64,000 bases of DNA from Vulcanimicrobiota bacterium (GTDB lineage Bacteria > Vulcanimicrobiota > Vulcanimicrobiia > Eremiobacterales > Eremiobacteraceae). Location of the stretch: NCBI GenBank assembly GCA_013290125.1, contig JABCYQ010000010.1:32716-96715 (forward strand), in the 5' to 3' direction. A program made the translations under genes and the position numbers. Within the stretch, counting starts at the first letter, position 1; each line of letters starts with the position of its first letter. The notes under the pieces are model-generated. The model was not told the DNA's origin. It did no database searches and saw only the letters and a list, made by a program, of their open reading frames with translations. Positions 1 to 7,519 of this stretch are shown here, piece after piece.

Positions 1-310
1 ATGCGTCGATGCCGGTTGGGCCGATGGAGTAGGCGTAGTCCGACGTGAATTCGTCCTCTCCGTTGTAGGATTCCACCCGATTCTGTCCGGACGCTGAAGG
101 CCCAGGTACCCAGCACGTCTTTTCTTTCTTGATTTTCGTGCCCTGATCTGCGACACCGGACTGCGCACTCACCATAACGAAATGCCCGAAACCGTAGGAC
201 ATTTCCGGACAGGAACTTCCCATGCCTGAGCCCTCTGGCGCGGCCTGAGCACCGGCCGAGAAACAGACGATGCATAGCAATAGCGCCAACCCAATGGCAA
301 ATTTATTCAT
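1..310 (-). CDS. Secreted protein of unknown function (3' part cut by window edge)
   Basis: The reading frame is open from an ATG at 310 down to the window edge, so 103 residues are visible and the C-terminus is missing. The N-terminus (MNKFAIGLALLLCIVCFSAG, then AQAAPEG) is a clear Sec signal peptide with a likely signal peptidase I site after AQA. The mature part has Cys near residues 34 and 67, is polar and matches no family I know. A CTGGAG ribosome binding site lies about 10 nt upstream. It is the last visible gene of a minus-strand run of exported proteins and follows the beta-propeller lipoprotein after a 123-nt gap that carries a palindrome. Function unknown. Confidence 0.75.
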   Translation of the reverse strand, partial: MNKFAIGLALLLCIVCFSAGAQAAPEGSGMGSSCPEMSYGFGHFVMVSAQSGVADQGTKIKKEKTCWVPGPSASGQNRVESYNGEDEFTSDYAYSIGPTGIDA

Positions 311-406
311 GAGTATGCTCCAGCATTTCTCGCGCGGATCTTCCCAACGATTGCCGAGTGTCGGAGATATTCCTGTGGTCTTGTGGGGACCTCAGAAGTC
401 AGCGAG

Positions 407-427
407 GCGGAGCATAAAGGTCCGCCC
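407..427. repeat. Intergenic palindrome, GGCGGA/TCCGCC type
   Basis: Imperfect inverted repeat GGCGGA-GCATAAAGG-TCCGCCC in the gap between the first two genes. The same core, with a CATAAAG-like centre and GGTCCGCC arm, recurs at 14138-14190, so it belongs to a dispersed family (type B here). No T-run follows, so it is not a simple intrinsic terminator. Confidence 0.6.
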
Positions 428-433
428 TATTGG

Positions 434-1714
434 TCAATGGACGGTCACCGAGACGATAAGGCTGTTGCCCTTTGCGTCGGCGATCGTTATGCGAGCCGTA
501 CCGACGTTGTGCCCCGTGGCGACGAACTTCGTGGCAGACGACCCCTGTGCAACGGTCACGACCGACGCCTTATTGGTCGTGGCCGTCCACGCTGAGACGC
601 CCTTTTCCGAGACGGTGATCGTGGCGGTCGAACCGGATGTCGCCAGAACGATATTCCGCGGATTCACGTTGAGCGGATTCTGGATGTAGACGTCCACATT
701 CCGGTTGTTGTCGAGCGCCCAGAGATTGCCGTCTGGCCCAAGCGTGATCGCCTGGTCTGTGGAGAAACCTCCCGGCGGGAAGTAGACCGTTTCAAGTTCA
801 TTGTTGCCGCTGATCTCGCCGATGACGTTCCCATTGCCGAACGCGACGAACCACGGATTGCCGTCAGGGCCGACCGTGATAGCTCCCGCGGCTTGAAATA
901 CTTGATAACCCGTCGGGAAGTGGGTGATGACCGGCGCCGTGGTCACACGTGCCAACTGATTGCCGCAGTTGACCCAGAGATCGTTGTCGGATTTCCCGAG
1001 CACGATGCCAAACCCGGAGCAGCCTAGGCTGTACGTGGTGATCGCGCCGGTCGAGGGGACGATTTTGTCGAGCAGCGAGTCCCCGGCCTCGGTTGCCCAT
1101 AGATTCCCATCCGGTCCGGTGACGATGCCGCCATAGAAATTCGTCGTGTCGTTTGAGGGATAAGCGTATTCCGTTATGACGCCGGCCGTCGTGATCTTCG
1201 CGACGTGACCGAGTTCCAGGAACCAGACATTGCCGTCGGGTCCGAGCGTCACGCCGTTGTAGCGCGCTGTGTCGCCGCTCGGAATCGGAAAGGTCGTCAG
1301 CACTCCGGACGTGGTGGCGACGCCAAAGACCGGCGTGTTGTAATCGGTCATGTAGAACTTGCCGTCGGCGCCCACCGCTATCTGTGACGGCATGAATTGC
1401 GTGCCGCCATTGTACGAAAGTGGAAACGCGGTCGTCTGACCGGCCATCGTCATCTTGATCAGCGTCGAATCGAAGTAGTCCGTATACCACATGTTCTTGT
1501 CGGGCCCGGTGATGATGTCCACCGTGGGCGGCACAAGACTCGGATCGCCCCATGCGAACTGTTCCCAGTGGATCGGCTGCTTGTCGGTCTGGATGACCTG
1601 CGGCGAGATCACGCTGTGTGCGGGCGCCGCTGCGGTCGAAGGCATTGCCTGCCGTGCACTGCAGCCGGCGAGTAGGATCGCTGTCGCGAGAGCGAATGAT
1701 GCCGTGGTACGCAT
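434..1714 (-). CDS. Lipoprotein with Vgb/NHL-like beta-propeller and C-terminal Ig-like domain
   Basis: 426-residue lipoprotein. The N-terminus MRTTASFALATAILLAGC ends in the lipobox LLAGC, so it should be lipidated and anchored at the cell surface or periplasmic face. From about residue 60 to 340 there are repeated blades with the signature GPDGN-[LV]W or GADGKFY, typical of virginiamycin B lyase-like (streptogramin lyase) and SMP-30/NHL propellers. The last 75 residues (TITVSEKGVSAWTA onward) look like a bacterial Ig-like beta-sandwich. The start at 1714 is preferred over further upstream ATGs because it gives the signal peptide. It is a tandem paralogue of the next gene upstream (1783-3048), 68 nt away. 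Ligand or partner unknown; an antibiotic-lyase role is not supported. Confidence 0.85.
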   Translation of the reverse strand: MRTTASFALATAILLAGCSARQAMPSTAAAPAHSVISPQVIQTDKQPIHWEQFAWGDPSLVPPTVDIITGPDKNMWYTDYFDSTLIKMTMAGQTTAFPLSYNGGTQFMPSQIAVGADGKFYMTDYNTPVFGVATTSGVLTTFPIPSGDTARYNGVTLGPDGNVWFLELGHVAKITTAGVITEYAYPSNDTTNFYGGIVTGPDGNLWATEAGDSLLDKIVPSTGAITTYSLGCSGFGIVLGKSDNDLWVNCGNQLARVTTAPVITHFPTGYQVFQAAGAITVGPDGNPWFVAFGNGNVIGEISGNNELETVYFPPGGFSTDQAITLGPDGNLWALDNNRNVDVYIQNPLNVNPRNIVLATSGSTATITVSEKGVSAWTATTNKASVVTVAQGSSATKFVATGHNVGTARITIADAKGNSLIVSVTVH

Positions 1715-1746
1715 GATTGATCGTTTACCCTTTAGGCGGATTGAAT

Positions 1747-1765
1747 GGGCAAGCGTTGCTTGCCC
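1747..1765. repeat. Perfect 8-bp hairpin between the two lipoprotein genes
   Basis: GGGCAAGC-GTT-GCTTGCCC is a perfect inverted repeat with a 3-nt loop in the 68-nt gap between the paralogous lipoprotein genes. It has no downstream T-tract in either direction. It may attenuate or stabilise the message, or belong to the same general class of dispersed palindromes as those at 6733 and 14138. Confidence 0.6.
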
Positions 1766-1782
1766 TACTACAACAGACGTTT

Positions 1783-3048
1783 TCATTGCACCGTGACCGA
1801 GATGCTGAACGAGTTTCCCTTGCCGTCGTTGACCGTGATCTGCGCCTTGCCGGCCGCGACCGATGTGACGTTGAAGACGTCCGCCGGCGAGCCTTGCGCG
1901 ACCGTAGCCACCGACGTCTTCGAGCTCTTCGCGGTCCAACTCGTGGCCCCGTTCTCGCTCACGGTGATCGATTGCATCAATGCGCCGTGCGCAAACGTCA
2001 GATTCTTCGGCGTGACGGTGATGATCTTGATGATGTAGACGTCGATTTCGCCGCCGCTATCCAGCGCCCAGACGTTGCCGTCGGGTCCGGCCGTCAGCGC
2101 GTAGTCAGAATTGAACGCGTTCGGCGGGTAGTCGATCGTCATCTGATCGGTCAAAGTGTTGAACTCCCCGATGACGTTGTTCGAGCTCACCGCAAACCAT
2201 GGATTGCCGTCGGGTCCCACCGCGAGCGAACTCGGCTGCGGATTCATCGTGAAGCCCGTCGGGAACGTGGTCACGGCGCCGCCGGTCGTGACGCGCGCCA
2301 AATCGAAGCTACAGTTCACCCAGAGATTCTTGTCGGCCGCGCTGACCACGCTGTATCCTTGACAGCCGATATTGACAGACGTCATCGCCCCGGTGGTCGG
2401 ATTGACTTGGGTCAGCAGAGTGTTGGCCGGCTCCGTCACCCAGAGGTTGCCATCTGATCCCGTCGTTATCGCGCCTTGCGAATTCGTCGTGTCGCCGCTT
2501 GCGAACGGGTACTCGGTGATCACGCCGCTCGGGGTGATCTTCGCGACGTGCTTCTGCTCGACGAACCAGACGTTGCCGTCCGGCCCCTTTGTGATGCCGT
2601 TGAGATAACTTACATCACCGCTTGGCACCGGAAATGTGGTGAGCACGCCGCTCGTCGTCACAACGCCGACGAGCGGCACGCCGAACGGCAGGATATAGAA
2701 GTTGCCGTCGGCGCCGACCGTCATCTGTTCGGGATTGAAGAGCGTGCCGCCATTGTAGCTGAGCGGGAAGAGCTTCCGGGCTCCGCTCATCGACATGCGG
2801 ATGATCTGCGATCCGTTCGCATCAGAATACCACATGCGTCCGTCGGGACCGGTGATGATGCGCGTGTCGTCGTCGACCGTGGTCGATCCGCCCCAAAGGA
2901 ACTGCGTCCACTGGATCGGCTGCTTGCCGGTCTGCACGACGGACGGAGATCCCGCGTGCAGCGATCCGGGCAGCGGCACAGCTTGATGGCTTGCGCATCC
3001 GGTCACCAATAACGCGAGACAACCGCTCATAAGAAATCGGGTGCGCAT
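1783..3048 (-). CDS. Lipoprotein with Vgb/NHL-like beta-propeller and C-terminal Ig-like domain
   Basis: 421-residue paralogue of the downstream gene with the same architecture. It has a signal peptide with lipobox (LALLVTGC), six or more blades marked by GPDGNVWF, GSDGNLWV and GPDGNPWF, and a C-terminal Ig-like domain containing SENGATSWTAKSSK. The alignment with the neighbour is near full length, which indicates a tandem duplication. A GTG lies in frame directly before the ATG (3051), so the exact first codon is open; GAGG sits 5 nt before the ATG. A TATAAT hexamer at 3060-3065 would place transcription start a few nt before the start codon. Predicted to be cell-surface associated; substrate unknown. 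Confidence 0.85.
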   Translation of the reverse strand: MRTRFLMSGCLALLVTGCASHQAVPLPGSLHAGSPSVVQTGKQPIQWTQFLWGGSTTVDDDTRIITGPDGRMWYSDANGSQIIRMSMSGARKLFPLSYNGGTLFNPEQMTVGADGNFYILPFGVPLVGVVTTSGVLTTFPVPSGDVSYLNGITKGPDGNVWFVEQKHVAKITPSGVITEYPFASGDTTNSQGAITTGSDGNLWVTEPANTLLTQVNPTTGAMTSVNIGCQGYSVVSAADKNLWVNCSFDLARVTTGGAVTTFPTGFTMNPQPSSLAVGPDGNPWFAVSSNNVIGEFNTLTDQMTIDYPPNAFNSDYALTAGPDGNVWALDSGGEIDVYIIKIITVTPKNLTFAHGALMQSITVSENGATSWTAKSSKTSVATVAQGSPADVFNVTSVAAGKAQITVNDGKGNSFSISVTVQ

Positions 3049-3059
3049 CACTACCTCAA

Positions 3060-3065
3060 ATTATA
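3060..3065 (-). promoter_or_regulatory. Candidate -10 box for the propeller lipoprotein operon
   Basis: On the minus strand a perfect TATAAT lies 11 nt upstream of the ATG (8 nt before the in-frame GTG at 3051). No good -35 hexamer is seen at the usual distance, so it is only a candidate. If used, the message would have a 5' leader of about 5 nt or none. Confidence 0.35.
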
Positions 3066-3166
3066 AAGACGTTAGGCGGAATGCGATCGTGTGTCGCATC
3101 GCCGGTTGTCGAAGTTCGCTAGGGGCGCGCGCTTGTCCGCGCAATGTTAAAGGTAATAAGACCTAA

Positions 3167-3236
3167 GGGCCGACATAAAGTCGGCCCCTTCAGCACGTAA
3201 GGTCGGCCCCTTCAGGACGTAAAGTTGGCCCCTTCG
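3167..3236. repeat. Type A hairpin repeat (half element) with tandem partial copies
   Basis: Begins with arms GGGCCGAC / GTCGGCCC around an ATAAA loop and then CTTCA (3167-3192). This is followed by two further partial copies of the right arm plus tail (GGTCGGCCCCTTCA, then GTTGGCCCCTTCGG) separated by 8-10 nt. It lies between the CDF gene and the lipoprotein genes. Same family as the repeats at 38552, 45848, 53510, 54362 and 61850. Confidence 0.9.
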
Positions 3237-3256
3237 GACTCATATGAGCCGGAATC

Positions 3257-4180
3257 TTAATCTTCGGGTTCGAGGTGGATGAGGACGTTCGCGTGCGGCA
3301 GCCGCTTTTTGATCGCGACGACGATGAGGTCGGATTGGTCATGGGCGATCTTCAGCGGAGTGGCGCTTTTCATCTGCAGATGAAAATCGATGAATTCGCC
3401 GGCGCCGGAGCGTCTCGTGCGCAGCTTGTGATAGCTGACGAACAGCTCGCCGTGTTCTTCGATGATCGCGCGGATCTGCGCTTCTACCTGCGGCGGCAGG
3501 CGCACGTCGGTCAGATCGGTGACGGCGTGCATCGTGACCGCATAGGCCGCGCGCACGATCAAGCCCGCGATGAGCAAGGAGACGATCGGGTCGATGATGC
3601 TCCAGCCGGTGATGCGGATGACGATGAGGCCGCCGGCCACGCCGAGGGCGGTCCAGATATCCGCTTGCATCTGCGTGGCTTCGGCGATGAGCGCGGGAGA
3701 TTGTTCCACCGCAGCGATCGCCCGGATCCGGCGCCACACGAAGAACGTGATGATGCTCGACCCCAGCATCACGGCGATGCCGAGATCGAGGTGCGCGGGC
3801 GGGCCGGGCGAGTGCAGCCGCGCGATCGCCTGCCAGACGACGAGCGCCGCAACGGCCGCGATGAACAGCGCTTCGACAGCCGCGCTGATGTTCTCAAACT
3901 TGCCGTGGCCATACGCGTGGTTGTCATCGGCGGGGCGCAACGCCATGCGTACAGCGAGCAATTGCGCGCCTGTCACGAAGAGGTCGGTGGCCGAGTGAAC
4001 GGCTTCCGACAGAACGCTTACCGACCCCGACACAAACCATAGCGCGAGCTTCACGATCACAAGGATCGCGTTGGAGATAAGCGGCCATAGGAGTGCCCGT
4101 GTGCGCGACGCCGCAGTCCGGCGCAGGCGCTCCGCGGCGTCAGCGAGCCTCGTCGGCTCCGTCGGCGTCTGCGCCATCAT
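3257..4180 (-). CDS. Cation diffusion facilitator family transporter
   Basis: 307-residue inner-membrane protein of the CDF family, which exports divalent metals (Zn, Co, Fe, Mn) in exchange for protons. The N-terminal membrane part carries the family motifs: LWFVSGSVSVLSEAVHSATD (TM2, with HSATD metal-site residues) and DDNHAYGHGKFEN between TM2 and TM3. The TM5 equivalent has a WTALGVAGGL stretch and the C-terminal 80 residues form the cytosolic dimer domain. Its ATG (4180 or 4177) lies inside the end of secF, giving a 41-nt overlap, so it is probably co-transcribed with secD-secF. The metal cannot be assigned from sequence. Confidence 0.9.
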   Translation of the reverse strand: MMAQTPTEPTRLADAAERLRRTAASRTRALLWPLISNAILVIVKLALWFVSGSVSVLSEAVHSATDLFVTGAQLLAVRMALRPADDNHAYGHGKFENISAAVEALFIAAVAALVVWQAIARLHSPGPPAHLDLGIAVMLGSSIITFFVWRRIRAIAAVEQSPALIAEATQMQADIWTALGVAGGLIVIRITGWSIIDPIVSLLIAGLIVRAAYAVTMHAVTDLTDVRLPPQVEAQIRAIIEEHGELFVSYHKLRTRRSGAGEFIDFHLQMKSATPLKIAHDQSDLIVVAIKKRLPHANVLIHLEPED

Positions 4181-5396
4181 CGAAATCCGATCTCACGTCT
4201 GCGGCGTTCTCGCCGCCGTCGGCATTTCCGTTCGCGGGAACGCGATCGCGCGTTCGTCGGTAGCGCGGCGGTGGGCTCGCGGGCGTTTTGGCTTTTGCCC
4301 GCTTTGCCCGTTCGGCAGCCTCGGCGGCTCTGGATGCCGACTGCGCGGCTTTCTGCGCGACCGGCGCTTGGCGTGTCGCCGATTCGCGCGCAAGCGCCGC
4401 GGCGTGAGCACCAGCGCGGGTGCGCACGTTGCGCTGCTGCCACATCACGAGCAGCGGGCTTGCGATGAAGATCGAGGAGTATGCTCCGCTGGTCACGCCG
4501 ACCAGGAGCGCGAAGGCGAAATTCTTCAGCGTGTCGCCGCCGAAGAAGTACAGCGCGAACAGCACGATCAAGACCGTCGCAAGCGTGTAGACGGAGCGCG
4601 TCATCGTCTGGAGCAGCGAGACGTTGACCATCTTGTCGTACGGCTGATCGGCCATGAGGCGGCCGTTCTCGCGGATCCGGTCGAAGATGACGATCGAATC
4701 CATCACCGAGTAGCCGATGACCGTGAGCAGCGCCGCGAGGAACGCGTCGTCGGCCTTGCGGTTCGCGAGCGCGTAGATGCCGACCATCACCACCACGTCG
4801 TGCAACAGCGCGAGGTCGGCGATGACGCCGAACCGCAGCTGATTGCCGAAGCGGAAGGCGATGTAGAGCAGCTGCAGACCGAGCGCGATCACGAGCGCGA
4901 GCAGCGAACGCTGCAGGTACTCCTTGCTCAAGCTCGGCCCGACGGCCGTGTTCTGGCTCTGCGCGCGATCCACGGTGAAACCGGCTTTGTCGAGGGTGTC
5001 GTAGATCGGGCTCGGATCGCTGATCGCGCCTTGTGTCGAGATCGTGATCCGGTCATTTTGCGCGACGTCGCCGCTCTTGGTGGCCAGCTGCAGCGTCTCG
5101 ACGCCGGAAACGATTCCTTGGTACTCGGCGCGAATCGCCGATTGTTTTGCGGGATCGCGGTCGCCGGCGTCGATCGCGTTCAGGTCGAGCTTCGAAAGCG
5201 ACGAACGCACTTGCTCTTCCGTCACCGACTGGCCGAACTTGACCTCGATCGTCGAACCGCCGGTGAACGACAGCCCGAGCGGTAAACCGTGATGGATGAA
5301 GAGCGCGATGATGCCGGCGACGATTATGGCGCCGGACAAGCCGAACCAGATGTTGCGCTGGCCGACGATATCCCAGTTCAGATTGCGAAAGAACAT
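4140..5396 (-). CDS. secF: Protein translocase subunit SecF
   Basis: 418-residue accessory subunit of the Sec translocon, which with SecD uses the proton motive force to complete export of pre-proteins. Evidence: N-terminal TM, then LGLSFTGGSTIEVKF (the conserved FTGG motif), the periplasmic P1 domain, and a C-terminal RND-like five-helix bundle with VIGYSVMDSIVIFDRIREN. It starts 8 nt after the secD stop. Unusual: the last ~95 residues form a cytosolic tail that is Ala/Arg/Lys-rich (about residues 320-375) and then acidic at the very end, absent from classical SecF. The downstream CDF gene begins inside this tail. Confidence 0.96.
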   Translation of the reverse strand: MFFRNLNWDIVGQRNIWFGLSGAIIVAGIIALFIHHGLPLGLSFTGGSTIEVKFGQSVTEEQVRSSLSKLDLNAIDAGDRDPAKQSAIRAEYQGIVSGVETLQLATKSGDVAQNDRITISTQGAISDPSPIYDTLDKAGFTVDRAQSQNTAVGPSLSKEYLQRSLLALVIALGLQLLYIAFRFGNQLRFGVIADLALLHDVVVMVGIYALANRKADDAFLAALLTVIGYSVMDSIVIFDRIRENGRLMADQPYDKMVNVSLLQTMTRSVYTLATVLIVLFALYFFGGDTLKNFAFALLVGVTSGAYSSIFIASPLLVMWQQRNVRTRAGAHAAALARESATRQAPVAQKAAQSASRAAEAAERAKRAKAKTPASPPPRYRRTRDRVPANGNADGGENAADVRSDFDDGADADGADEAR

Positions 5397-5404
5397 GCCC
5401 GCCT

Positions 5405-6706
5405 CTATGCCCCGTACCAGACGGGCTTGTTTGCGATGTCGTTATCCACGACCAAGTCTGTGAATGCGCGCGTAATGTTGACTGCGGTTAGAAGTGAGAA
5501 CACGGTGCCGACGAGCAGCGTCAGCGCAAAGCCTTTGACGGTGCCGGTGCCGAGCCAGTAGAGCACTGCAGCGCCGACGATGGTCGTGACGTGCGAGTCG
5601 AAGACCGTGGTGAACGCGCGCTTGAAGCCGACGCCAACGGCCGCGCGTGTTGTACGCCCGGCCCACAGCTCTTCCTTGATACGCTCGAAGATCAGCACGT
5701 TTGCGTCCACCGCCATACCGATGGAGAGCACGAAACCGGCGATACCCGGCAGCGTGAGCACGACCCCGAAATACGTGACGTAGCCGAGCATGAGGAAACA
5801 GTAGACGACGAGCGCGAGGTCGGCGAGCAGCCCGGGCACGCGGTAGACCACGAGCATGAACAGCAGCACGATGGCGAGCCCGACCAGCGAGGCCGTCAGC
5901 GACTTCGCGAGATCGATCTTGCCGAGCACCGGACCGACGTTCTCCGTCTCGATGACGCGCGTCGGCACTTTGAGCGCGCCGGAATTCAATTCGTTCGCGA
6001 GCAGCACGGCCTGATCGGTCGTAAAGTTGCCTTCGATCTGACCCGACGCGCCGATCGCACCTTGGATGGTGGGCGCCTCGACTAGCTTCTTGTCGAGGAA
6101 TATCGGCAGCGGGTTGCCGATGTTCTTGCGCGTCCAGTCGAGGAAGCGCCGTGCGCCGTCGCTCTTCAATGTGAACGTCACGACCGGCGCGCCGCCACCT
6201 TGACCGTATGCGACTTCGGCGTGCGCGAGATCGTCGCCGGTGATGACCGGCATTCCGGATGCCTTGTACGAGTCGAATTTCGCGTCGTACGACGGATTCA
6301 ATCCGCCGCCGATACTCGCGAGCGCCTTATTGACTTGCGCGGCCGTCAGCGGGCGCATCTCCAAGACCGCCGCTTGCTGGATCAATTGCAGCGCCTGGTG
6401 CGGGTCGGTCAGACCCGGCATCTCGATGTTGATGCGGTCCAGGCCCACTTTTGAAAACGTGATCTCGCTCGTACCCAGTTGGTTGAGCCGGTTCTCGAGC
6501 ACTTGCAGCTCTTCGTCTTGCAGATCGGCCGTGATCGTCTTGTATTGGTCGTTGGGCTCGAGCTCGACGAGCGTGCGCAAGCCGCCTTGCAGATCCAATC
6601 CGAGGTGCACCGTCTGCGCGACGGGCGTGAAGAGGAACCAGCAGCCGACGCAAAGGCCGATGATGACGAGCATCTTGAGGGGATGCTTCCAGCGAAACCA
6701 GAACAT
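5405..6706 (-). CDS. secD: Protein translocase subunit SecD
   Basis: 433-residue partner of SecF. The N-terminal TM is followed by HLGLDLQGGLRTLVEL with the conserved DLQGG motif. There is a large periplasmic region, then a C-terminal SecD_SecF membrane domain with GIAGFVLSIGMAVDANVLIF and ERIKEEL. The ATG at 6706 is preferred: an in-frame ATG at 6742 lies inside an intergenic hairpin repeat, and AAGGA precedes 6706 by about 13 nt. Eight nt separate it from secF, as is usual for this pair. Confidence 0.95.
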   Translation of the reverse strand: MFWFRWKHPLKMLVIIGLCVGCWFLFTPVAQTVHLGLDLQGGLRTLVELEPNDQYKTITADLQDEELQVLENRLNQLGTSEITFSKVGLDRINIEMPGLTDPHQALQLIQQAAVLEMRPLTAAQVNKALASIGGGLNPSYDAKFDSYKASGMPVITGDDLAHAEVAYGQGGGAPVVTFTLKSDGARRFLDWTRKNIGNPLPIFLDKKLVEAPTIQGAIGASGQIEGNFTTDQAVLLANELNSGALKVPTRVIETENVGPVLGKIDLAKSLTASLVGLAIVLLFMLVVYRVPGLLADLALVVYCFLMLGYVTYFGVVLTLPGIAGFVLSIGMAVDANVLIFERIKEELWAGRTTRAAVGVGFKRAFTTVFDSHVTTIVGAAVLYWLGTGTVKGFALTLLVGTVFSLLTAVNITRAFTDLVVDNDIANKPVWYGA

Positions 6707-6732
6707 TGCTCGGAGAACGTCCTTATGTAGAA

Positions 6733-6840
6733 GGGCGACCATCGGTCGCCCACGTTAAGGCGGCTAACGGTCGCCCTCGTTTGAACGGTCGCCCGTTTTC
6801 GGCGGGCCACGTCCCGCCGCCTTGCAGGACCGCCCTTCAT
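6733..6840. repeat. Cluster of small palindromes between secD and the HD gene
   Basis: The 153-nt gap holds a hairpin GGGCGACC-ATC-GGTCGCCC (6733-6751), two further CGGTCGCCC half-sites (about 6767 and 6784), a second hairpin GGCGGG-CCACGT-CCCGCC (6801-6818) and a terminal CCGCCCTTCAT. The repeated half-sites suggest serial duplication of a palindromic unit. No T-run marks an intrinsic terminator. Confidence 0.6.
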
Positions 6841-6859
6841 CTCACGCGAGCCGCCCGCG

Positions 6860-7519
6860 TCAAGCGAACCGCTCGCCGTTCACCCTCACGGCGTACGTGC
6901 AGCCCAAGAACCGCGCGGCGGCCACGCTCATGGCGAATCGCGACTCGAAGATCTCCAAGATCTCGGCAAGCGTCGCGCCGGTGAGGTCGGCCGTCAGATC
7001 GAGCGCGATGTGTTTATCCGCCGCGTCCGTCTTCAGCAGCGCGTTCGTGACGGCGTGGTTCACGCGGTCGTGGACGTCGAACTCATCAACTCGCGAACGA
7101 ACGCGCGAGCGGTGGATGTCGGCCTTGTCGGCGATGATGAGCGCGGCGCCGTGCACGTTCACCGGCACGCCGTGTTCTGACTCGTCGTGATTGCCGATAG
7201 CGGCGGCGACGTCGGCCGCATCTTCCACCGAGAAACCGCGCGCGGTCAAGAGCGCATACGACATCGTCGCGCCGGCGGCGGCGTGTGAATTTCGTCCGGC
7301 GATGTTGCCGATGTCGTGCAGCATCGCGGCGATCGCCGTCAGATCTTGGGTGGGCTCGTCGAATCCCAAGTCTGCGAGGATCTTGGCCGCGGTGCGCGCG
7401 ACGAGCGTCACGTGACGGCGGCCGTGATCGGTGTAGTTCATCGCGGCCAGCACGCGGTTGGACGCTTCTATGAGGGCGAGGATGTCGGCATCGCTTCGAA
7501 GTTCGTCGAAACGCTTCAT
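6860..7519 (-). CDS. HD-domain phosphohydrolase-like protein
   Basis: 219-residue soluble protein. The N-terminal half has the HD metal-binding pattern: YTDHGRRH, then AAMLHDIGN, NSHAAAGA, AIGNHDE and IIADKADIHR. This is the H...HD...H/D series of metal-dependent phosphohydrolases acting on nucleotides or phosphorylated signals. The start at 7519 overlaps the flhA stop by 4 nt (ATGA), so it is translationally coupled to the flagellar operon. Further upstream ATGs would run deep inside flhA and are rejected. The substrate is unknown. Its place at the end of the export operon may hint at nucleotide signalling in motility, but this is inference. Confidence 0.8.
   Translation of the reverse strand: MKRFDELRSDADILALIEASNRVLAAMNYTDHGRRHVTLVARTAAKILADLGFDEPTQDLTAIAAMLHDIGNIAGRNSHAAAGATMSYALLTARGFSVEDAADVAAAIGNHDESEHGVPVNVHGAALIIADKADIHRSRVRSRVDEFDVHDRVNHAVTNALLKTDAADKHIALDLTADLTGATLAEILEIFESRFAMSVAAARFLGCTYAVRVNGERFA

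Noticed and set aside
434..3048. Virginiamycin B lyase (antibiotic resistance) genes
   Set aside because: Only the propeller blade repeat is shared. Both proteins are lipoproteins with extra Ig-like domains, and I cannot identify the lyase catalytic residues.
3167..3236. CRISPR-like array
   Set aside because: Repeats are short, palindromic and nearly contiguous, without uniform unique spacers; no cas genes are present.
4071..5285. 404-codon frame on the plus strand opposite secF
   Set aside because: Antisense shadow with no recognisable domain.
6707..6742. Upstream ATG of secD adding 12 residues
   Set aside because: The extra codons fall within an intergenic hairpin repeat, and a better-placed ribosome binding site serves the ATG at 6706.
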